Shown piece after piece: positions 31,306 to 34,604 of a stretch of 34,604 nucleotides of DNA (positions within the stretch are counted from its first letter, which is position 1; every line of letters starts with the position of its first letter). The translations under genes were made by a program, and so were the position numbers. Origin of the DNA: Bacilli bacterium (GTDB lineage Bacteria; Bacillota_I; Bacilli_A; RF39; UBA660); contig CAADWX010000021.1 of the NCBI GenBank assembly GCA_900752905.1, positions 1 to 34,604 on the forward strand, read 5' to 3'. The notes below the pieces were generated by a model, which was given only the letters and a program-made list of their open reading frames with translations, was not told the origin of the DNA and did not search any database.

Positions 31306-33030
31306 ATGGACAATATTGATAATAAAGTGATAATAATTTTTATTCTAACTACAATTATTGCTGCTTTACTAATTATAATAATTTTAAATGCTATTCAAAA
31401 ACGTAAAATTAAAAGAATAAAAAAACAATTAGATAAATTAGAAGTAGAAAAAAATATGTTAGACAGTTCTCCTGTTATTCCAGAACTTTCAAAAATAGAA
31501 TCAATTAATAGAAATGAAAAGCTGGAAGCAATGTATGAGAATTGGAAGAATAGATTGAATGAAATAAGAACTGAACAAATTCCTAAAATAACAGATATGT
31601 TACTAGAAGTTGATTACTCATTGTCTAAGATGGATCACAAAACAGCAGCATATAAAATGGCAAAACTAGAAATGGAAATGTATAAAGTTAGAACTAATTC
31701 TGATTTTTTATTAAAAGAAATTCGTGAAATAACAACTAGCGATGAAAGAAACAGAAATATTATTACCACACTAAAAACAAAATATAGAAAATTATTTGAC
31801 AAATTTAATCAAGCAAAAAGTGATTTTGGTGAAATAGCCGAACCTATAGAACTTCAATTTGAAAATATAGCAAAAAGATTTGAAATTTTTGAAAGTGCTA
31901 TGGAACAAAATGAATATACAGAAGTTCCAGCTATTACAACATCGATTGATGATATGTTAAAGCACATGGAAATTGTTATTAATGAAATACCAAGTATAGT
32001 TTTATTATCAAAAAGTATACTTCCTAAAAAAATAAAAGATGTAGAAGAAGAATACAACAAATTATGTAGTGAAGGGTATCCATTAGACTATTTAAATGTT
32101 GAATATAATATAGAAGAAGCCAATAAAAAGTTAGTAGATATAATGGATAGAAGTAGTGTTTTAAATCTTGAAAATAGTTTAGTTGAACTAAAAGTATTAT
32201 TAGACTATTTTGAAAATTTATTTACAGAATTTGATAAAGAAAAAATTGCACGAAGAGAATATGAAGAATCTTGTAAGATTTATACTCAAAAATTTAATAA
32301 AACAAATAAAATTGTAACAGAAATTTTTAATCAACTAGATGAAATAAAAAGACTGTATAATTTGTCTGATGATTCTATAAAAGCTCTAAATGAAATAAAA
32401 GCCGAATTAGATAAGGCAAATGATGATTATAAAATATTAGTTGAACATACGAGCAATAATACATTCGCATATTCAAAATTAGTAAAAGAAATAGAAACAA
32501 TAATAATTAGATACTCTTCTATAGAAGAAAGACTTGATTTAGTATTAGATTCAATTGGAAATATGAAAGATGATGAGTCCAGAGCAAGACAACAATTAGA
32601 AGAAATTAAAGGTATTTTAAAAGATGCTAGAAATCAAACGAGAGAATATAATCTTCCTGTAATACCACAAAGCTATATAGTTGAATTAAATGATGCTCAA
32701 CTAGCTATTAAAGAAATAATAAAAGAATTAGACAAAAAACCAATTACTATAGAGGTTTTAAATACACGTGTTGATACAGCAAGAGATTTAGTATTAAAGG
32801 TATATGGAACAACAAAAAAAATGATGAGACTTGCTTCTTTTGCAGAAATGGCAGTTGTTTATGGAAATCGATATAGAACTATGGATTTAGAACTAGACAG
32901 AAATTTAACTCATGCAGAAAAATTATATTTTGAAGGTGAATATCAAAAATCTCTTGAAATAAGCATTAATAGTTTAAATAAAATAGAACCTGGTATATAT
33001 GATAAATTATTGAATTTATATTCAAAATAA
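31306..33030 (+). CDS. ezrA: Septation ring formation regulator EzrA
   Basis: The 574-residue protein has one N-terminal transmembrane helix (about 8-28) and an otherwise entirely helical, spectrin-like coiled body. Family features are the early YENWKNRLNEI and the late MRLASFAEMAVVYGNRYR...LTHAEKLYFEGEYQKSLEIS region (the QNR-patch equivalent). EzrA binds FtsZ at the membrane and prevents extra Z-rings while supporting division. Length is close to the 560-570 usual for Bacilli. The closeness to rpsD is the same as in Bacillus. Ribosome binding site GCGAGGTGAAAGC. Confidence 0.95.
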   Translation: MDNIDNKVIIIFILTTIIAALLIIIILNAIQKRKIKRIKKQLDKLEVEKNMLDSSPVIPELSKIESINRNEKLEAMYENWKNRLNEIRTEQIPKITDMLLEVDYSLSKMDHKTAAYKMAKLEMEMYKVRTNSDFLLKEIREITTSDERNRNIITTLKTKYRKLFDKFNQAKSDFGEIAEPIELQFENIAKRFEIFESAMEQNEYTEVPAITTSIDDMLKHMEIVINEIPSIVLLSKSILPKKIKDVEEEYNKLCSEGYPLDYLNVEYNIEEANKKLVDIMDRSSVLNLENSLVELKVLLDYFENLFTEFDKEKIARREYEESCKIYTQKFNKTNKIVTEIFNQLDEIKRLYNLSDDSIKALNEIKAELDKANDDYKILVEHTSNNTFAYSKLVKEIETIIIRYSSIEERLDLVLDSIGNMKDDESRARQQLEEIKGILKDARNQTREYNLPVIPQSYIVELNDAQLAIKEIIKELDKKPITIEVLNTRVDTARDLVLKVYGTTKKMMRLASFAEMAVVYGNRYRTMDLELDRNLTHAEKLYFEGEYQKSLEISINSLNKIEPGIYDKLLNLYSK

Positions 33031-33059
33031 AAACAGTTTTTTATTAAAACTGTTTTTTT
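33029..33059. terminator. Bidirectional terminator between ezrA and the DUF378 gene
   Basis: AAAAACAGTTTT (33029-33040) pairs perfectly with AAAACTGTTTTT (33046-33057) around TTATT, with A and T runs on both sides. Confidence 0.9.
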
Positions 33060-33249
33060 AATCATGACTAAATAATAATCCAATATTTATCAAACCACAA
33101 ATACCTACTATTATATATATTATTCTTGCAATAATACGAACATTTGAGAATAGATAGTCTATAACATTAAAATCAAATATACCTACAATTCCCCATACTA
33201 TCGCACCAATAATAGTAAATACTAATGCTATTTTTTGTAGAACTTCCAT
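33058..33249 (-). CDS. DUF378 (YuzA)-type small membrane protein
   Basis: Start set at ATG 33249-33247 (MEVLQKIALVFTIIGAIVWG), after GAAAGGAGAAAAATT on the minus strand; an ATG at 33312 is upstream of this site. The 63-residue protein has two transmembrane helices joined by the DUF378 signature GAIVWGIVGIFDFNVIDYLF and IARIIYIIVGICGL. Members occur widely in Firmicutes and have no known function. It is a single-gene unit. Confidence 0.9.
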   Translation of the reverse strand: MEVLQKIALVFTIIGAIVWGIVGIFDFNVIDYLFSNVRIIARIIYIIVGICGLINIGLLFSHD

Positions 33250-33353
33250 AATTTTTCTCCTTTCACTTATATTAATATAATAAACAAAATAATAAATATT
33301 ATGCATAAACAAAAAAACAAATCCATATTATTAACTGTATAAGAGGTGAACAA

Positions 33354-34364
33354 ATGAAAAAGATTTTTGTATTTTGTGCTTTAGTATTCTTAATGTTTTT
33401 AACTGGTTGTGAAAAAAATAATAATGTTATATCTTCTATTACAAAGAAAGTTGAATCATCAGAAAGCTACAAATTAAAAGGTGAATTAGAAATAATAAAT
33501 AATGAAACATCGTATTTGTATGATGTAGAATCATATAGTTTAAAAGGTGAAATGTTTAAAGTAATTTTAAAAAATAAAATAAATAATCATGAACAAATCT
33601 TATTAAAAAATAATGATGGTGTATATGTACTGAATCCATCACTAAATAAAAGCTTTAAATTCCAGAGTGAATGGCCTTATAACAATTCACAAGCATATTT
33701 GCTTGAAACTCTTCTAAGTGATATAAAATCTGATAAAGAAAGAAAAATTGAACAAAATAATAATGATTATGTAATAACTGTTAAAACAAATTATACTAAT
33801 AATCCAGAATTAACAAATCAAAAAATATATATTAATAATAAAAATGAAATATATAAAGTTGAAGTTTTAGATAAAAACAGTCAACCAAAAATAATAATGA
33901 AAATTTTAGAAATGAATATGAACGCAGGCTTAAATGAATCTGATTTTAGTTTAGATAAAAATGCGACTACTTCGAGTAAAACAATTGAAACATCATCAAC
34001 TATCAAAGATATAACATATCCAATGTACTTACCAGAAAATACCAATTTAAGTTCACAAGACACAATAAAAACAAACGATGGTGAAAGGATAATATTGACA
34101 TTTAGTGGAGATAATAATTTAACAATAATTGAACAAAACGTTAAGGCAAATAAAGAATATGAAGTTGTAAATATGGAGGGTGATCCAATAATGTTAGGAG
34201 ATTCTATTGGCGCAATAAGTGAAGGTATGATAACTTGGATAAGTAATGACATAGAATATTATGCAACATCAAGTGATTTAGAAAATGAAGAACTAGCGAG
34301 TGTAGCAAGATCTATTAGCAATTTAGCTCTAACAAAATCAGTTAATAAAACAATAGAAAAATAG
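33354..34364 (+). CDS. Lipoprotein with LolA-like fold, GerS-like
   Basis: The 336-residue protein has a signal peptide with lipobox LTGC (Cys19). The region from about 25 to 200 is beta-rich with the LolA/outer-membrane-lipoprotein-sorting pattern (SYKLKGELEIINN, GEMFKVILKNK, QILLKNNDGVYVLNPSLNKSF, KIYINNKNEIYKVEVLD). The end, about 215-330, resembles DUF4367 (YPMYLPENTNL, TFSGDNNLTIIEQ, WISNDIEYYATS). In clostridia GerS, of the same fold, is a lipoprotein needed for cortex modification and germination; the match is at fold level only. Ribosome binding site AGAGGTGAACAA. A terminator follows directly. Confidence 0.8.
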   Translation: MKKIFVFCALVFLMFLTGCEKNNNVISSITKKVESSESYKLKGELEIINNETSYLYDVESYSLKGEMFKVILKNKINNHEQILLKNNDGVYVLNPSLNKSFKFQSEWPYNNSQAYLLETLLSDIKSDKERKIEQNNNDYVITVKTNYTNNPELTNQKIYINNKNEIYKVEVLDKNSQPKIIMKILEMNMNAGLNESDFSLDKNATTSSKTIETSSTIKDITYPMYLPENTNLSSQDTIKTNDGERIILTFSGDNNLTIIEQNVKANKEYEVVNMEGDPIMLGDSIGAISEGMITWISNDIEYYATSSDLENEELASVARSISNLALTKSVNKTIEK

Positions 34365-34381
34365 AGAAATCTATTTTTTTA
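34357..34381 (+). terminator. Intrinsic terminator after the GerS-like gene
   Basis: AAAAATAGA (34357-34365) pairs with TCTATTTTT (34370-34378) around GAAA, with Ts continuing to 34380. It covers the stop codon. Confidence 0.85.
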
Positions 34382-34421
34382 TTATGAAAAAATGAATATA
34401 ATATATTATAGTGTTTATATA

Positions 34422-34450
34422 TTGACTAAATAAAATAAATATTGTACAAT
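34422..34450 (+). promoter_or_regulatory. Sigma-A promoter of the last, partial gene
   Basis: TTGACT (34422-34427), 17-base spacer, TACAAT (34445-34450); the start codon is at 34474. Confidence 0.75.
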
Positions 34451-34473
34451 AACGGACCAAGAGGCGGATATAT

Positions 34474-34604
34474 ATGAAAATTGAGATGATGAAATATTTA
34501 TCAAATAAAATAAGTGATGTTAATTTATTAAAAAAACTTATAGAAACTTTATGTGATAAATCACCTGAAGAGGTAACAAAAATTGTTAATGAATTGAAAA
34601 AATG
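34474..34604 (+). CDS. N-terminal part of an unrecognised protein (runs off the window)
   Basis: An ATG at 34474 follows AAGAGGCGGATATAT and opens a frame to the window end (43 full codons), beginning MKIEMMKYLSNKISDVNLLK. A second in-frame ATG pair at 34486 is possible. The visible part is helical and charged (KLIETLCDKSPEEVTKIVNELKK). It is too short for a family call. Its own promoter and the preceding terminator make it the first gene of a new transcript. Confidence 0.7.
   Translation, partial: MKIEMMKYLSNKISDVNLLKKLIETLCDKSPEEVTKIVNELKK

Noticed and set aside
1..34604. Alternative genetic code (TGA as Trp), suggested by the extreme AT content
   Set aside because: TGA ends several firm genes (for example at 3387, 7182, 16878 and 20106) and Trp is encoded by TGG in conserved positions.
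1..34604. Defence island or mobile element around the HerA-like genes
   Set aside because: No transposase, integrase, restriction gene, direct repeat at borders or shift in base composition; the neighbours are housekeeping genes.

Overview
The window is a very AT-rich, densely packed bacterial chromosome segment with gene content and order typical of low-GC Firmicutes (Bacilli). Landmarks are a yqeG-yqeH pair, tmcAL beside yceD-rpmF, ftsY with ylxM, rpsD near ezrA, a two-component SEDS/histidine kinase area, RNase J, LonA and RbfA. Ribosome binding sites are strong (GGAGG, AGGTGAT), promoters are sigma-A type, and most genes end in a hairpin plus T-run. TGA is used as a stop and TGG as Trp, so the code is the ordinary bacterial one, not that of mycoplasmas. 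A spoVID-ysxE pair, a kinase of the sporulation-kinase type with Spo0A-box-like sites, LysM proteins without signal peptides and a GerS-like lipoprotein suggest a spore former, or a lineage that keeps a sporulation remnant. I infer an uncultured, streamlined Bacilli lineage related to Erysipelotrichia/RF39-like gut bacteria; the exact taxon cannot be fixed from this sequence.

Layout. 1-3890: end of an unrecognised gene, a triple-LysM protein, then a thioredoxin-like lipoprotein, a single-ring ClpB-D1-like ATPase, a membrane protein that looks like a cysteine-less thioredoxin relative, and the tRNA methylase TrmL. 3947-7501: membrane and acidic proteins, a TVP38-type protein, RmuC, a DUF2238-type protein and a tail-anchored small protein. 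7574-11507: LonA, SpoVID and YsxE. 11775-15139: YqeG, YqeH and a HerA-like ATPase. 15149-17096: TmcAL (minus), then YceD and ribosomal protein L32. 17152-21420: a pilin-like/FGE-like fusion, a RodA-type SEDS protein (minus), a PTS-EIIB-like membrane protein and a histidine kinase. 21407-25016: RNase J (minus) and an ABC exporter. 25118-29018: FtsY, a small membrane protein, YlxM, a second HerA-like ATPase, RbfA and a 48-residue ORF. 29078-34604: a HAD phosphatase, DeoC, S4 (minus, with a structured leader), EzrA, a DUF378 protein (minus), a GerS-like lipoprotein and the start of a further gene.

Most notable observations: (1) L32 is made with an eight-residue leader, MKLNIQLF, in front of its canonical AVP start. 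It closely matches the leader that the Prp protease removes from Firmicutes L27, and suggests that L32 is also a Prp substrate here. (2) Spo0A-box-like sites, one helical turn apart, lie in front of a sporulation-type histidine kinase. (3) There are two diverged HerA-like ATPases, one occupying the place after ylxM where ffh usually lies, and they share a 35-base identical tract. (4) A ClpB-D1-like ATPase sits between two predicted extracytoplasmic thioredoxin-fold proteins, only one of which keeps CxxC. (5) A membrane-anchored EIIB domain lacks the phosphorylatable cysteine. (6) A type IV pilin-like leader is fused to a large FGE/C-type-lectin-like domain. No mobile element, CRISPR array, tRNA or rRNA was seen, and no gene-free stretch exceeds 300 bases.
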